A stretch of DNA of 64,000 nucleotides from Rhizophagus clarus (lineage: Eukaryota > Glomeromycota > Glomeromycetes > Glomerales > Glomeraceae), in the NCBI GenBank assembly GCA_015698045.1, contig BLAL01000178.1, positions 248,001-312,000 on the forward strand, read 5' to 3'. The notes beneath the pieces are model-generated. The model was not told the DNA's origin. It did not search any database and worked only from the letters and a program-made list of their open reading frames with translations. The translations under genes and the position numbers were made by a program. Positions within the stretch are counted from its first letter, which is position 1; each line of letters begins with the position of its first letter. Shown here piece after piece: positions 12,901 through 25,165 of this stretch.

Positions 12901-14930
12901 AGGAATTCTATGCATCATTTCTTCGCATAAAGAATCTATCATCAGATTCCATTTTGGTGATCCTACTTTATTAATTAAGTATATAACTGTGTTCAACTTT
13001 TGAACCGCTAAATATAAAACAATCAGAGTTTTGTATTTGATTAGCGAACTAGAATGATTAAGACATTCAACCAAAGTAATTTGATCAAATATTCTTGGAA
13101 GTATATTGTCCAAAATAATGTTTAATTCTGGAGGATTTTCTGGATAAGTTTGTGTATTTGGAATGTAAAGTGAAGGAAAAGGTAACATTATTATCTTTTG
13201 AAGCAAAGTCATATTTGCCAACCATTTGTATGAAGGATTAGGCTTAAAAGAGAGTTTTGATGCATCCCAATATCTACAAATGGTAAACTTGTGAATTAAT
13301 AAAATTATTCGACAAATAAATCAAATAAAAATTTTACTAACGGTTTAACTAATTCTGGACAAGCTTCCAAAATTTTCAACAAAAGTTCTTGTTGACGTAA
13401 ATCTTGTGTTGGTTTCAGTAACTTAATAAATTGTAGTAATACTATGTTATGTACTTTCATTTGCTTCTCATTTGTTTCATCTGTTGATGCATTCATAAAA
13501 TTAGAAGGGTACAATCCTGCATCACGGAAGCAAATTCCTACGCCAGGTGTGCAACAAATTGATAACAAAAATTGATGAATAATATTTGCTACAATATTAT
13601 CAGATTCAGGTTGTTCTGGCTCACGTCTATTATAAAGTTGTAAAAGCTATGGATCACAAGTTAGTATCTATACAGTTTAGAAAATTCCAAAATTCTATGA
13701 AGTGAAAAAGTAAATTAAATTTTTTTTACATTGTTAAAAAGCCAAGTATTGTTGAAAAACGACAATTTTATTTTTCGATTTATATCATTATCGAGGATTA
13801 TGAAGTTGTAAACTTTTCTTAACACTTCGTCAACAAACTTATAAACCAGAGAAAAAATAGTCGAAATAAGAATTAATCGATTGAGATTTTGAGAAGCTTA
13901 AGATATTTATATCATTTGACTTACCTCATGTGAATCATTTGATAATCCCTTAAATATTGAACTTACAAAATCTTTGATTTCTAATACATTTGACTTGATT
14001 CTTGCATCTCCATGTATAAAGAACGATAAAATAAATCGAACATACAATGTTCGAATGTCTAAATAACGGGAGAGAATTATTTGAATACCAATTTATTGTG
14101 TTAATTAAACTATCAAATTAACTGACCAGTCTGTGCATGAACCGACTTTAATTTATCTTTTGGTGTATTTCTTCTGATACTTAATAATCTTTCTAGTTCC
14201 TAACAATGTATACATCAGCAAATAAATTTCAATATTTTCAATCAATGGAAAGTAAATAATTATATACCTTAAGATTAATATTATAAGTAAATGATTCCAA
14301 TAATTCCCTTGTGGTTACAAGATCATGGGAATTCATTACAATTAATAGCTTTAAAGTATTTTGGCATAGAGGTAATTTTTCTGGGGATAAATTATTCCTA
14401 ATAATTTTCATGTAATTTCGTATAATATTACGAATTATAATTGTTCCTGTAGATTTTAATGAAGGAACGGTTGTTGTAAATTTTATAATTTTTGAAAATA
14501 AATCAGGCATCGAAAGTTCCAGTCTTGTTAGATTATTCTTTATAAAAATGAATAAAAATCTGTTACTAGTTTTATATAAATATAAAAATTATATAATAAT
14601 TTATTTGTTAAACACTTACACGTAATTGCATGTCCCATATTCTAAACAATTCTTTACATTCTGTAGAAGTTTGTAAATATTCATGAACTATTGAAAATTT
14701 TTCATCGCTATTTAGATCAATTTCTTTTGTACTTTTGTCTTTTGAGTAATTAAAATGTTGTTTAAATCTATTGATTCCTTTAAAAAATAAAATATATAAT
14801 TTGATTAATATGTCGCAAAGAACAAAATGATTATATTCGAATAATTACCTTGATACAATATTTCAGTGTTATCAGAAATCAAGAATTCTTGCAAATCTTT
14901 AAGGCATTTGAAAACTTCCCAATTAGACAT
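6992..14930 (-). CDS. URB1: URB1/Npa1, nucleolar pre-60S assembly factor
   Basis: A large multi-exon gene read leftward, coding for roughly 2,100 residues, close to known Npa1/URB1 lengths. The start MSNWEVFKCL lies at 14930; the first exons are 14849-14930 and 14620-14777. Family landmarks in order are LTRLELSMPDLFSKI, DIRTLYVRFILSFF, CFRDAGLYPSNFM, KWLANMTLLQKI, QITLVECLNHSS, SIWLDSLPRIF and, near the C-terminus, KNQGLLTWLYHI. The first part matches the Npa1 N-terminal helical-repeat domain and the end matches the conserved C-terminal domain. Npa1 acts in the nucleolus with Npa2, Rsa3 and Dbp6 on the earliest 60S precursors. The middle part is poorly conserved and very AT-rich. The terminus is uncertain: splicing a 48-bp intron at 7049-7096 adds an acidic tail ending at 6992, whereas read-through stops at 7091. 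Confidence 0.9.
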
Positions 14931-16493
14931 TTTAGAGTTGCGACAGGAGTAAGTTGGTTTTTTTTTTTTGATAATCTCTGAAAAATAAGACGATCATTTG
15001 ATTCTTCCGGTTAATAGACAATCTGAATTTTTGCCGAGCATTTTAAAAATTGCGGTACAAGTCGACTTTATTTACTTTTTTGGCTATATTTTGACGAGTT
15101 TTAAGGTTTTGTATTTTCCGAGCTTTTTTATTTGCGTTAGATGACAACCGACGCGCGTCAGATGTAAACGCTCATAAGAAAACTTTTTTTTTGCTAATAA
15201 AGTTGCCTCCAGTACCATACGTGGACTTGCGCGTCATGACATATCCTGAAAATATTACATGAATCCGACCTATAATTAATTATATACTTTAAATGATCTT
15301 ACATGCTATAATAAACATTAAATTTTTTAGTCTCGATGTATCTTAGAAGATAAGTAAACTTGTTTCTCATCTTTGTAAACATATAATTTAAATTTTCAGC
15401 ATAAACAGATTCATATTTGTGGTAATATTCTTATTTAAAATTCAAAATAGGCATCTGACGCAAATCGACATTTGACGCACAACATACATAGAACCTTAAA
15501 ACAATGCAATACCTTGATTTTTTGAAATATTTGAAGAAAACTTTCCTGTAGGGAAATTATTTAAAATAGTTTTTTTTTATTATTTTTGAAATATTTATGG
15601 CTTTTTTTTTTTAAAAAAAAAATTGTAAAAAAGGCAGTTATTTTGAATATTATGAAATAGAAGAATTTATTTTAATTATCATAGTATTTATAATAAGACA
15701 TAGTAGGTTATGCTTTACTGTCAATTGTAAAAGAAAATAGAAAGCTATTTAAATTCAAAAAAATCAATATTTCTAAGATTTTAGCAGGCAAAACACAATA
15801 TATCTGGTTTTTTTACATAAAAAAAATTTATTTAAATATAATCATTTCTTCATATAGTCACCTTTTATATAATTACACTTTTTTTTAACTTATATATATA
15901 ATTTTTTTTTTTTGTCAAAAGAAGTGCTTTATTTGCTGAAAAAAAAATAGAAAAATATACAAAAGATCAGGATAATAAAACCAACCCATTCCTCACATTA
16001 GGGTCACAGATATATCTTATGATTACTATACCTCTAGCCTATTCTCTTTAATGTAATAGGAAATCTAGTTATAGAATTGTCCAAGGAATAAAGGAAATGA
16101 AAAAGAAAAAGAAAAATTCTATGATCTTATAAAACAAAAAACATTACATAAAGCAAATGCAAAGCATGATAAGAAGTTAGTATGGAATTTTCTATCTATC
16201 ACTTCCAACTAAACTAACATATCATAATATTTCAAAATATTTTAAAAAGTTACGAAATATTACTCTTCCGCAAACTTGTGGCAGATCTGAAAACTTACGA
16301 AATAATACGATGCGTAATCTTGCGCAACTTTTCGCACTATAAAATTTCCTGATGAAAAAACAAACTCTAGCGTATCTCTTCTTATTTATAAAAGGCCATA
16401 TATCATAGAGGTAAGTTCGTCATACGTATTTCTTGCGAAGCGCTTTAACAGCTATTTTTTGGGGGTTTTCTATTTCTAATAAGCTAATAAAAT
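14931..16493. promoter_or_regulatory. Divergent intergenic region between URB1 and the element's left flank
   Basis: There is no gene here. The first 300 bases, next to the URB1 start, hold several CG-containing words (for example near 15145-15180) and are its likely promoter. The middle is A/T homopolymer-rich. The last 120 bases become more GC-rich and contain a clear TATA-like TTTATAAAAGG at about 16385, some 100 bases ahead of the SAM-domain gene. The composition change near 16.3-16.5 kb is where I place the left border of the inserted block. Confidence 0.5.
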
Positions 16494-18098
16494 ATGTCTA
16501 CTTCTACAACTTTTTCAAACCGCTTCACGTTGGCCAAAAACTGGGATACCAAGACCCTCATTAATTTCTTACGTAACTTGAACATAAATCTTGATGAGAA
16601 TGATTTCAAGATCCTTCGTAAAGAGAAAATAGATGGTCAGATCTTCCCAGACATGACTGAAAAAAAGTTTATGAAGGATGGTATGAAACATGGATCTGTT
16701 ATGAAGCTTGAAAAACAAGCTAAGATATTTAGAGAAAAATCAAGAGCCTCTGAAAAAGGCAAAATCGAATACTTTTGGCTCTTTCCGTGTGGAGTATGGT
16801 CTCTTCAGCATTTCATATCCTGGTCGACCAATATGTTTGGACCTACTGAAAGAAATAAGGCACATACGGTTTTTTATAATACATTATATATTTTTCGTGA
16901 TGATCCTATAACCTCGCAGAAGATCCTTGAAGTTGTTAGAAATCTCTTACTAAATAAAAAGGTATGCATTTTTCATTTCACAGGCCCAAATACGCATTTT
17001 TTAGATATGGTATGTTAAGCACAAGAAGCTTTCGCTTGGGGATATATAAGTCTTCAGTTATTGCAGTGCTTTAGCATATTCATTCTATTAGATGTTGTAA
17101 GATTATTTAGCGATACTTTTTGACAAAAGTCTACTATTTCTGAAGGAAGATTCGGTTATGTACCTTCCTTTCGATAAAAGTATAGTGAATAATATTCCAT
17201 GTTCTGGGCGGGTCTTTTGATCATATGGTCGTTTACTTCTGGTATCACCATTCTAAAAAATATTATTTTTTTATTCCATTATCCCCAATGATGATACTTA
17301 CTACTGAGGGGGTCTATTTTTATATAGGTTAGTGGAAAAAAAGGTCGCAAACCTTTAGCCGATACTTCTAACCTACAAGAAGAGATAATAAAGAAGCCGA
17401 CTCCTCCAAAGTCAGATTCATCTGCTTCTGTCGCTAAAAAAAGAAGTATTAGTAAAGTTTTGGATGTTCCTGCAGATGTCCCATTACAGAATGATAAATC
17501 TATAGACATTTTGGAGATTTTAAAGACCGCAGTACGTGATTTCGACCAAGGTATAATAGCACTAGGATCCTCCCGCTCATACAAAAGTTCCAATCATTTG
17601 TATGCGAATTCTGAACATTATATCAAAGTTCCAAGAGAAAGTACATATGATGCAGAGATGTACCAGGTCTTAGTGAATTGGTTAAGGAAGATCTATGGAT
17701 ATGAGATCACTGGTCAGTGGCATCTCGAACAAGTTTGTGATGATGGTAACTACCATCACCTCTATTGCGATCTAACTATAAAAAAGCCCAATAGTCCCCA
17801 TCTGGAAGGTCTTCTCGAATTATTGGCGACGGCATCAATTCCAAAACTAGAAGGCCATTTCGAACAAATATTTAAGTATGAAGAGCAATTCCATCCCCAA
17901 GAGATCTGGATCATACATTTTTCCCATGAAGATTATGTTGTAACTAATTTATATTGGCCATCTGAGAAGCTCCAAGAAAAAGGATTAAATGTCATCTATT
18001 TTTGGCATGATAAGGAGTTTAAAAATATGAGAATGAGTGCCAGATTTCGGGATACTACTGACCAGTACTGTGAAATTATAGATGAGATAATTCTTTAG
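16494..18098 (+). CDS. SAM-domain protein with PD-(D/E)XK-like C-terminal domain
   Basis: The best model has two exons, 16494-16961 and 17328-18098, both phase 0, giving about 412 residues. Residues ~14-85 (WDTKTLINFLRNLNINLDE through MKHGSVMKLEKQAK) look like a sterile alpha motif. After a basic linker, the C-terminal ~190 residues contain YHHLYCDLTI, GLLELLATAS, EIWIIHFSHEDY and LNVIYFWHD. That arrangement resembles the restriction-endonuclease-like domains in large Rhizophagus SAM/Crinkler-like families. The usual catalytic E-x-K is replaced by E-L-L, so nuclease activity is doubtful. No stop breaks the frame, unlike the neighbouring element genes. It could be element cargo or a host gene beside the element. 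The intron is inferred from splice words and phase only. Confidence 0.55.
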
Positions 18099-18212
18099 CT
18101 TTAGCATCTTTGTTCATAGATGTACTATTATTCTTATAATATATAATAAAGCTAACCCTAATGGTCTATTTTACTTTTGAATATTGTCATACTAATACTA
18201 CATTACGCTAGC

Positions 18213-18440
18213 ATGCAATCTGAAATAGAGGAAACCAATTTATTGAGAAGTTCTATTGCCAGGTTCTCGGCTGAGAATGATAAAATTAAGGCTGAGAACA
18301 ATAAAATTAAAGCTGAGAATGATAAAATTAGAGTTGAGAATACTGAGCTTAAGGCCAGAATTGCGAAATTAGAAGATAAACAAATACAGAATGAACTAAT
18401 AAAAAATTTGCTATCAGTATCACATAAATTACTTACCTGA
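18213..18440 (+). CDS. Short coiled-coil protein
   Basis: An intact ORF of 75 residues. It carries a heptad-like repeated phrase (AENDKIKAENNKIKAEN and variants) followed by TELKARIAKLEDK, typical of a long parallel coiled coil. The repeats are encoded by an 18-21 base tandem DNA repeat. It follows the SAM-domain gene by 114 bases on the same strand. Function is unknown. It may be an independent small protein or the remnant of a longer coiled-coil gene. Confidence 0.45.
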   Translation: MQSEIEETNLLRSSIARFSAENDKIKAENNKIKAENDKIRVENTELKARIAKLEDKQIQNELIKNLLSVSHKLLT

Positions 18441-18557
18441 TCTGTGACTAGTCTGGTAACCATCCTTCAGGAGCCTAACCAATCTCCTATCAGATGTGAT
18501 GCAATTCGTGATATAGGCACGTAAATCTATAGTGCTATATGCTATGGACTATTTTGC

Positions 18558-19145
18558 ATGCAAACTTTTTTTTTGCGCAAAACTATACCTAATAAAATGT
18601 TTCATTCTGACTATAAACATATTATTGATAGACTACCTGAAAGTCTTGTTAATAGGGCGTGTGAAAGACTCTTGCATCATTCTAAAGATCCTGTTCCATT
18701 AGAATCTATTTTCGGAAAGTCTGAACGAATTGAATCTTATTTGAGATACACATTAGAGGTTTATGAGAATTCGTTAAATAGGAAGAAATGTAAAACTATG
18801 GCTCAGAAAAAAGTATTATGTCCTCAAAGCTGGCCAGAATGTAATGTATTCCCAGTATTACCGACTATACATGTTATAGATAGTGGAGTCCAGACCGAAG
18901 AAATAGCCCATGATTATGAGGAAAAGAATAATCGCTGGGTAGTAAATGAGCTTAAAGTGCTATCCCACCACCTGCTCGATTATAATAGACGAACCTTTGG
19001 AAAATTTATGCAAGACATAGAAAAGGATTATAGAGAGCGGATTACTGCAAATAAGAAAATACGCTATGAGATCAAAGATCTGAAGATGCAACTACTGGAG
19101 GCAGAAAAGAAGCTGGCATCTATGAAGTCGAATTCTTCTCATTAG
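18558..19145 (+). CDS. Coiled-coil protein convergent with the packaging ATPase
   Basis: An intact ORF of 195 residues starting at the ATG at 18558, with an alternative internal Met at 18597. The N-terminal half is globular and charged (HIIDRLPESLVNRACERLL, ESIFGKSERIESYLR). The last ~50 residues form a probable coiled coil (KKIRYEIKDLKMQLLEAEKKL). Its 3' end overlaps the 3' end of the ATPase gene by 26 bases on the opposite strand, the compact packing expected inside a virus-like element, so I assign it to the element. I do not recognise the family. Unlike most element genes, it has no in-frame stop. Confidence 0.5.
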   Translation: MQTFFLRKTIPNKMFHSDYKHIIDRLPESLVNRACERLLHHSKDPVPLESIFGKSERIESYLRYTLEVYENSLNRKKCKTMAQKKVLCPQSWPECNVFPVLPTIHVIDSGVQTEEIAHDYEEKNNRWVVNELKVLSHHLLDYNRRTFGKFMQDIEKDYRERITANKKIRYEIKDLKMQLLEAEKKLASMKSNSSH

Positions 19146-19885
19146 TAAGAATTTGGTCCCAATCAAGTCGTACTCTATGTGGGTATTCGCGGAGTACTGT
19201 TAAATCAAAAACAATGAATTTATGTTCACATAATACCTTATCAATAATCTTAATTACACTACGCCAGTCATTAGCATATTGACGCACGATTCTGCTAAGT
19301 TCATCCGCAATTAAATAGGCAGACATGTGTGAGATTTTTTTGTATTATCTTTGGGCAGTCAAAGTAACTCTGGGATACATATATCGAACTGATGTTATAA
19401 TGGCGTCCTTCAATAAAATAAGGAACAATTTTCTCTTGCACTTTTTTCAGGTCAGCACACATATCTTCGAATATAGCCCATGTACCTTTATCTGGAGAAA
19501 ATGAATCCACCTTAGGGATTTTACTAGACTTCAAAGCCCAGAATGTAATATCTTCACGATATAGCTTTGGACTATTTGCTATTATCTGGAATGCTGATTT
19601 GAGGTACATATATTTTGGCTCCTTGAGTTAGTAACCGATGAGTAGCAAATCATCACACTTGATATAGCATGTCTCTCCTTTTTTCCTATTAAGCATTTGA
19701 TAAAGCTTAGTTCTGAGCATGAGATTGATAACCTCATTACTTTTTCCCATATTAGTATGGCCAAAGATTCCAAGCGTGAAAGGCCATTGAGGTGTACTGG
19801 AATTGCCATTATATTTTTGAGCATCTTTAATTTCATTAATATGATATACAAGCCTTTCAACTGGCTCAAGTTTCTTTATTTTCAT
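19120..19885 (-). pseudogene. A32-like (FtsK/HerA) DNA-packaging ATPase, broken
   Basis: Reading starts [12 protein letters not shown] at 19885. The Walker A region is [15 protein letters not shown] and the Walker B region is [10 protein letters not shown], followed by the sensor-like [16 protein letters not shown] and the motif [14 protein letters not shown]. These are the hallmarks of the genome-packaging ATPase shared by Polintons, adintoviruses and large DNA viruses. It would pump replicated element DNA into a capsid. One in-frame TAA (near 19630, probably an old glutamine codon) and a single-base frameshift near 19295 interrupt it. Walker A has N where G is usual. Length (~255 codons) is normal for the family. 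Confidence 0.72.
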
Positions 19886-19984
19886 GTCAAATTATCTTTT
19901 ACTAATGATATACTAAAAAATATATTATGAAATTTGCGAGACTCGCGGTCTTGGAAAAATGCCAAGAAAATAATACTCTCTTAC

Positions 19985-20489
<505 letters not shown>

Positions 20490-20510
20490 TCACCTGGTTT
20501 TTCCAAGGCA

Positions 20511-21686
20511 TTAACCACCACGCTTTTTGGTATATTCTTCAGCCTGAGCTATCTTATTATTGATAGGAGAAACATATGCAATATGTACAGACAATATACT
20601 TTGAGGTGGACGACCAACCCTTTCTGGATCAGCTATTAACATGAGCTCATCTCGTACAAATCCACGAGATAGCGCAAATTCTCCATCAAGATAATATAAA
20701 ACTGGTTCATTCTTTACAACAATCACTTTTCAGATTTTATGAATAGAAGGCGAAAAAGTGGGATCTGTAGCCCTCCTCTAATTCTCCATTCCATCCTCCC
20801 ATTCTGCATTGGCAAGTATATAGCGGACGGTATCTCCTTTCTTTAATTTCATTTCATCTTTTCCAAATGGACGCTTATATTTCGTAGATGGTCTAGATTT
20901 AACTCGCTCTAAAGCAATGGCTTTCACTAGTTCGAGTCCCCACTTTTTAACCCTGGCTCTCGAATAAGGTGTGTGGGATAGTTATTCAGATAATCAATAG
21001 CTTCCAGTAAATACCTAATTCATGCTCTCATTAATCCAGGATCAGATGATATAGACTCAACAGCATATTGGATCTTATATAGAATTTTCGAGAGCATCTG
21101 GTTGAAACACTCTACAATTGCAGTTCTACGGTGGCTATATAGGCCAATCACCTGAATTGTAACATCGTGATCTTGCATTAGACGGGAAGTCTCTCCCATC
21201 CATTCTCTTCTATTATCACATTGTAGGAGCTTTGGCCATGTCAATGGATTGTTTCAATCACCATATACTTTCCTAAATGCCTTAGCAACTTCTGAGCTAT
21301 TCTTCGATGTGAGTGGAACAGAAGCTTTATATCAGGAGGCACAGTCTATAATGTTAAGTAGTGCTTTATATTTTTTACCTTTATAGTGATCATGAGTGAG
21401 AAAAAGTATATCGCATTGGTGTATACAATTTGGGCGTGTTATTCGCCCATAACTGACTCTAGGAATGTATTTCAGAGAGGTTTTATTAGTTTGGTATAAC
21501 TCGATTTTCTAAAAAATTTTTGCATTCACTTAGGCGGAATCAATGGCCCTCTTTTTTACATGCATCTCTTAATGATTTGGGGTTGGGATGATAGCCAGTT
21601 GGGCGATAATATATTTCACACAATATAATATTTTTTTCAATCCTCTGAGTCTCATTGGGATCTATCAAGATTTGTGGTTGGCTCAT
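20511..21686 (-). pseudogene. DDE (rve-type) integrase of Polinton type, broken
   Basis: Starts MSQPQILIDPNETQRIEKN at 21686. An N-terminal zinc-binding-like part is followed by the catalytic core: first Asp in HQCDILFLTHDHYKGKK, second Asp in LLQCDNRREWMGE, Glu in TAIVECFNQML. About 34 residues separate the second Asp and the Glu, the DD35E spacing of retroviral-type integrases. The C-terminal part ([34 protein letters not shown]) follows. The product would insert element DNA into the genome. Two frameshifts (near 21515 and 20945), five in-frame TGA and one TAG break it, though all three catalytic acids survive. Its start faces the Gag-like gene across only 30 bp. Confidence 0.75.
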
Positions 21687-21716
21687 TCCTATTCTCTTAT
21701 ATAATCACAAAAAAGA
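21687..21716. promoter_or_regulatory. 30-bp divergent spacer between integrase and Gag-like gene
   Basis: The two ATG codons point away from each other with only 30 bases between them, containing CTTATATAATC, a TATA-like word. Core promoters for both genes must therefore overlap each other's 5' coding sequence, or lie in the spacer itself. This tight packing argues that the two genes evolved together. Confidence 0.5.
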
Positions 21717-24700
21717 ATGGCATTTCGGAGGTCTCATCCAAGGCAGAGAAGAACATGTGAAGAATATAAAGCTGAGCTGGAGGAGGAAAACTACCATCTT
21801 CATAGTGAATTGCAAACAGAGGTAGATCTTAATCGCCAGAATAAAAGTTGAATTAATCAGCTGGAGAGAGATTATTTCCGGTGTGAACAAGAAATCCAAA
21901 ATCTTAATAGGGAGATAGAGCGCCTTGAAAATGCTTCAGAAGAGGAGATGGTAAAGTTAAAATCTGAAATCTCCAGCCTAAAAAGTCGGCTATATCAATG
22001 TACGAGATAAGAAAAAATATATCTTTAATCTAAAAAAGCACTTGGAAGAATCTGAAAAGCAAGTTGATAGATTATGATGTCAAATCAGAGCCATCTCATC
22101 ACAAAAGAATATGCCTGAACGAGGGAATTCTTCAGACTTGTATAATCCTAATATTAACTTAGAAATGGCTACCATCACAGAGCTAGCAAATGCTATAGAT
22201 GGTTATGTGAAAAATAGAATAATAGCCAGGGATATTCTAATAGATCAAATAAAAAGGGCGACAAGGCAGGTACGCCAAAAAGAGAATAACTTGCATCAGG
22301 ATTTAGTCCGTGAGCAGAGAAGGCGATATGATGCAGAGGATGAGCGAGATCTTGCTATTACGCGAAGAGATCTTGCTGAAGGAGCAATGAATAGGGTTGT
22401 TAGTGATCTTCAGCAGTTGCAGGCTAATGCCCAAAGTCAAGTAAATAGGATGATAAATAATACGGCAAGAAAGCAGGCCCGTATAGGTGTATTAGTACAA
22501 GAAAACTTTGCCTTACGACTGCTATATCAGCGAAATACCCACTACCTACAGCGAAGTAGAGGGGATATAGGTTTATTAGAGTATAATCGGGACAGGCTCT
22601 ATGAGCGATATGAGAAATGGAAAAATAAGACTCGAACAGAACGACAGAATATTTTAAATTTGCAAGGACAAATATTTGCATTACAGAATAACCCGCCTAA
22701 TATATAACAAATAGGAATAATAGGATACAGACCCCTAATATTTTATGGACGTCCTGGCAAAGATCCAGAAGATTGGCTTAAAGACATGCAAAGATATATA
22801 ATAGCTAGTCGAATAAATGTTGCTTTTGGCGCAGGTCAGGCTGCCAGAAGAGAAAAGGCATTTGGATTAGTAGTATCATGCCTTGCAGGTGATGTACTGA
22901 ATTGGTATAATACCCGTGTTAAGGGTAAAAATTGGAGATGTAATAATCTTTCAGATAATTTAGGTGTAGCTAATTTAACTGCAGTTAGAACTTTGGCCGC
23001 CAGAAATGGAGGTAATCAAATTGATGGTTTGAATACTGCAGGAGAATTTCAAGGTAAAGTGGCTGCCAAAATTGGTAGAATTGGAGCAAGGGTCACAACT
23101 GGTGCTGATATTATTCTGAATGGGACATGAGATGAAGACTGGTCTATAGCTGGTGGCGAACCTGTAGATAATGCACCAGTAGCATCTAACGCTGGTGGTG
23201 GTTTACCTGCTGTTACAATTGCTCCCAGCATCAAACTTGGTCAACTCCTTTACCTGTTTAGAACTGCCTATACAACAGTTGAACACTTAAAGCAAACGGC
23301 TGTTTTTAGTCAACTCATGCAAGGTGATATGTCAGTTGAGCAGTTTTCTGCCTGAATCAAAAAGGTTGGTAAATTAGCTGAAATGACTTCTGAACAGCAA
23401 AGAGAGCAATTTATTCGTAACTTAAATCCTATGAACTAATATAATATTCGAATGATGGCTAAATTTTATGATACATAGGATAATATTACAAAAGCTCTGG
23501 CCGAAGCAGAAAAATATACATTATCTCAAATGAATGCACCATCTTCTATTCTAGTTTTTCCGGTGGCCAATCCTTACGTAGATACTAACAGATCAGATGG
23601 TGGGATGACTAAAAATAAAATCGAGGACTTGATAAAAACCACAATAGCTTCCTTACAGCCTCACAAAATACTGATTTACAAGCCATAGCTAAATCCTTTC
23701 AAGAAACTATGTCTCGAGCAACTAAGACTTTAGATAATAGTAAAAAATCGGCCAATAAAAGAGGGGAAGACCTTATTATCAGACGATTTTTAAGTGAACT
23801 ATTAAGAGGGAATTATGATCCTGTTGATGATATTACTGACAGTATGGCCGGCATGACACTAAACAGTGCCACAATAAATGCTATCAAATCTGCTGTTAAG
23901 ACTGCTGTTAAGAAATGTACCAAGTGTGGTAGATTTGGACACACTTCTCGTAAGTGCTCTGTAAAGAAGAAAAGGAAAAGCAAGAAGTCGAAGAAAAGTA
24001 AGTTCAATCTTGCTATAGAACCAGATTCAGATTCAGATTCTTCTTCAAATGATACTTCTTCTAGTGATAGTTCCAATTCTGATACAAGTTCCTCTGATTC
24101 TTCCGATTCTGATGATGATCTTAATGTTCATATAGCTAAGTCAAAAAAAAAGTGAAGTAGAAGTCTAGCTCCAAGAAATCGTCCTCTAAAGAGACGTCTA
24201 AAATACCACTAGAGAATACTATTCGTAAAGTCCTTTATAGTAAGCTTAAACTAATTTTTCCTCCACATTTTTTCCAAGATTCTAGTCTCATTGCACCCAA
24301 ACAGATAGTACCCATACAGGAGAAGATAGTATCTTGCTTTAGCGTTTCTGGCCAAAATAATATCTTATCATCTACCAAAGATTCAGATGAGTTCAGTTTA
24401 GAGGAAGAGTCTTTAGACGATCTTATGAAAATCTATTTCGTTCAGAAGAAAGAGCCAGAAATGAGTGTTGCTACTGTAAAGTGTAAAATCAAATGCTTAA
24501 AGATTCTAGCCATGATTCTAGACTTTGGAGCAAAGCCTCCCATTATAACGGAAAATATTATTGAACGTATTGGAGCTAAAATCAATAAATCTGAAATACA
24601 TGATCTTGAAGGCATCTCCACTGTTCTGGTTGAATCTATTAGGGTTGTTCGCAACCTACCCATTACTTTAGCTCCTGGACTTATCATTATTGAAGATTTT

Positions 24701-25082
24701 ATCATTATGAGATATCGCAAGCCAACCCTAATATTTTCTAACAAACTCTTAAAGAAATATGAATGCGCTATGAACTGAAGCATAGAAAAGCTAAAAATTC
24801 CTTTCAATGGAAACGATTATATTATTCCGGTCACTATGCATAAGGTCAAGAATAAGCTCGAGGTAAATTGCACGGTTAGCATAGCTAACAATGATTCCTT
24901 ACCTCTGGACTGCATTTCTCAGGAGTTGGGTGCGGATGAGACATTAAAAAAAAGTGAGTTATGAGGAACTTAAAAAAATGCTATATAGCACTCTTAAGTC
25001 TAGAGAAAATCTCAATGGACTATGTGAGAAGTTGTTATCACGCTATATCGAACTAAATGAAAAACATCTTTTACGTGGCTAG
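21717..25082 (+). pseudogene. Gag-like protein with CCHC zinc knuckle and retropepsin-like region, broken
   Basis: The coding trail starts MAFRRSHPRQRRTCEEYKAE and runs ~1,100 codons. Domains in order: two coiled-coil stretches (21.75-22.0 and 22.2-22.7 kb); a retrotransposon-Gag-like part with FYGRPGKDPEDWLKDM, GLVVSCLAGDVLNWYN and TSEQQREQFIRNLNPMN; and a basic region with a zinc knuckle CTKCGRFGHTSRKC (C-x2-C-x4-H-x4-C) near 23.92 kb. A Ser/Asp-rich linker follows, then a retropepsin-like segment with ILDFGAKPPIITENI (Phe replaces the usual Ser/Thr of D-S/T-G) and a late SYEELKKMLYSTLK tail. Such proteins assemble particles and bind nucleic acid. Frameshifts near 22,010, 23,660, 24,150 (A-run) and 24,950 (A-run) and about nine stops break it. 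No reverse transcriptase follows. Confidence 0.65.
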
Positions 25083-25165
25083 TATCCTATTCACTTCTTC
25101 CGTGATTTTTCTGTCTCTCTTATCTTCTTTCTCATAAAATACTCCTAATTCCTCATTGCTTATAT

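Noticed and set aside
16708-16911. Alternative + frame over the SAM-domain exon containing SYPGR
   Set aside because: The first frame stays open through the same region to a usable donor at 16962 and joins the second exon in phase. The alternative is a shadow unless a frameshift is shown.
20905-20960. TTCGAGTCC word resembling a tRNA T-loop
   Set aside because: No acceptor, D or anticodon stems can be folded around it, and it lies within the integrase reading.
22111-25082. A complete LTR retrotransposon
   Set aside because: Gag- and protease-like parts are present, but there is no reverse transcriptase or RNase H, and no LTR pair was seen. The only integrase is on the opposite strand with Polinton-type features.
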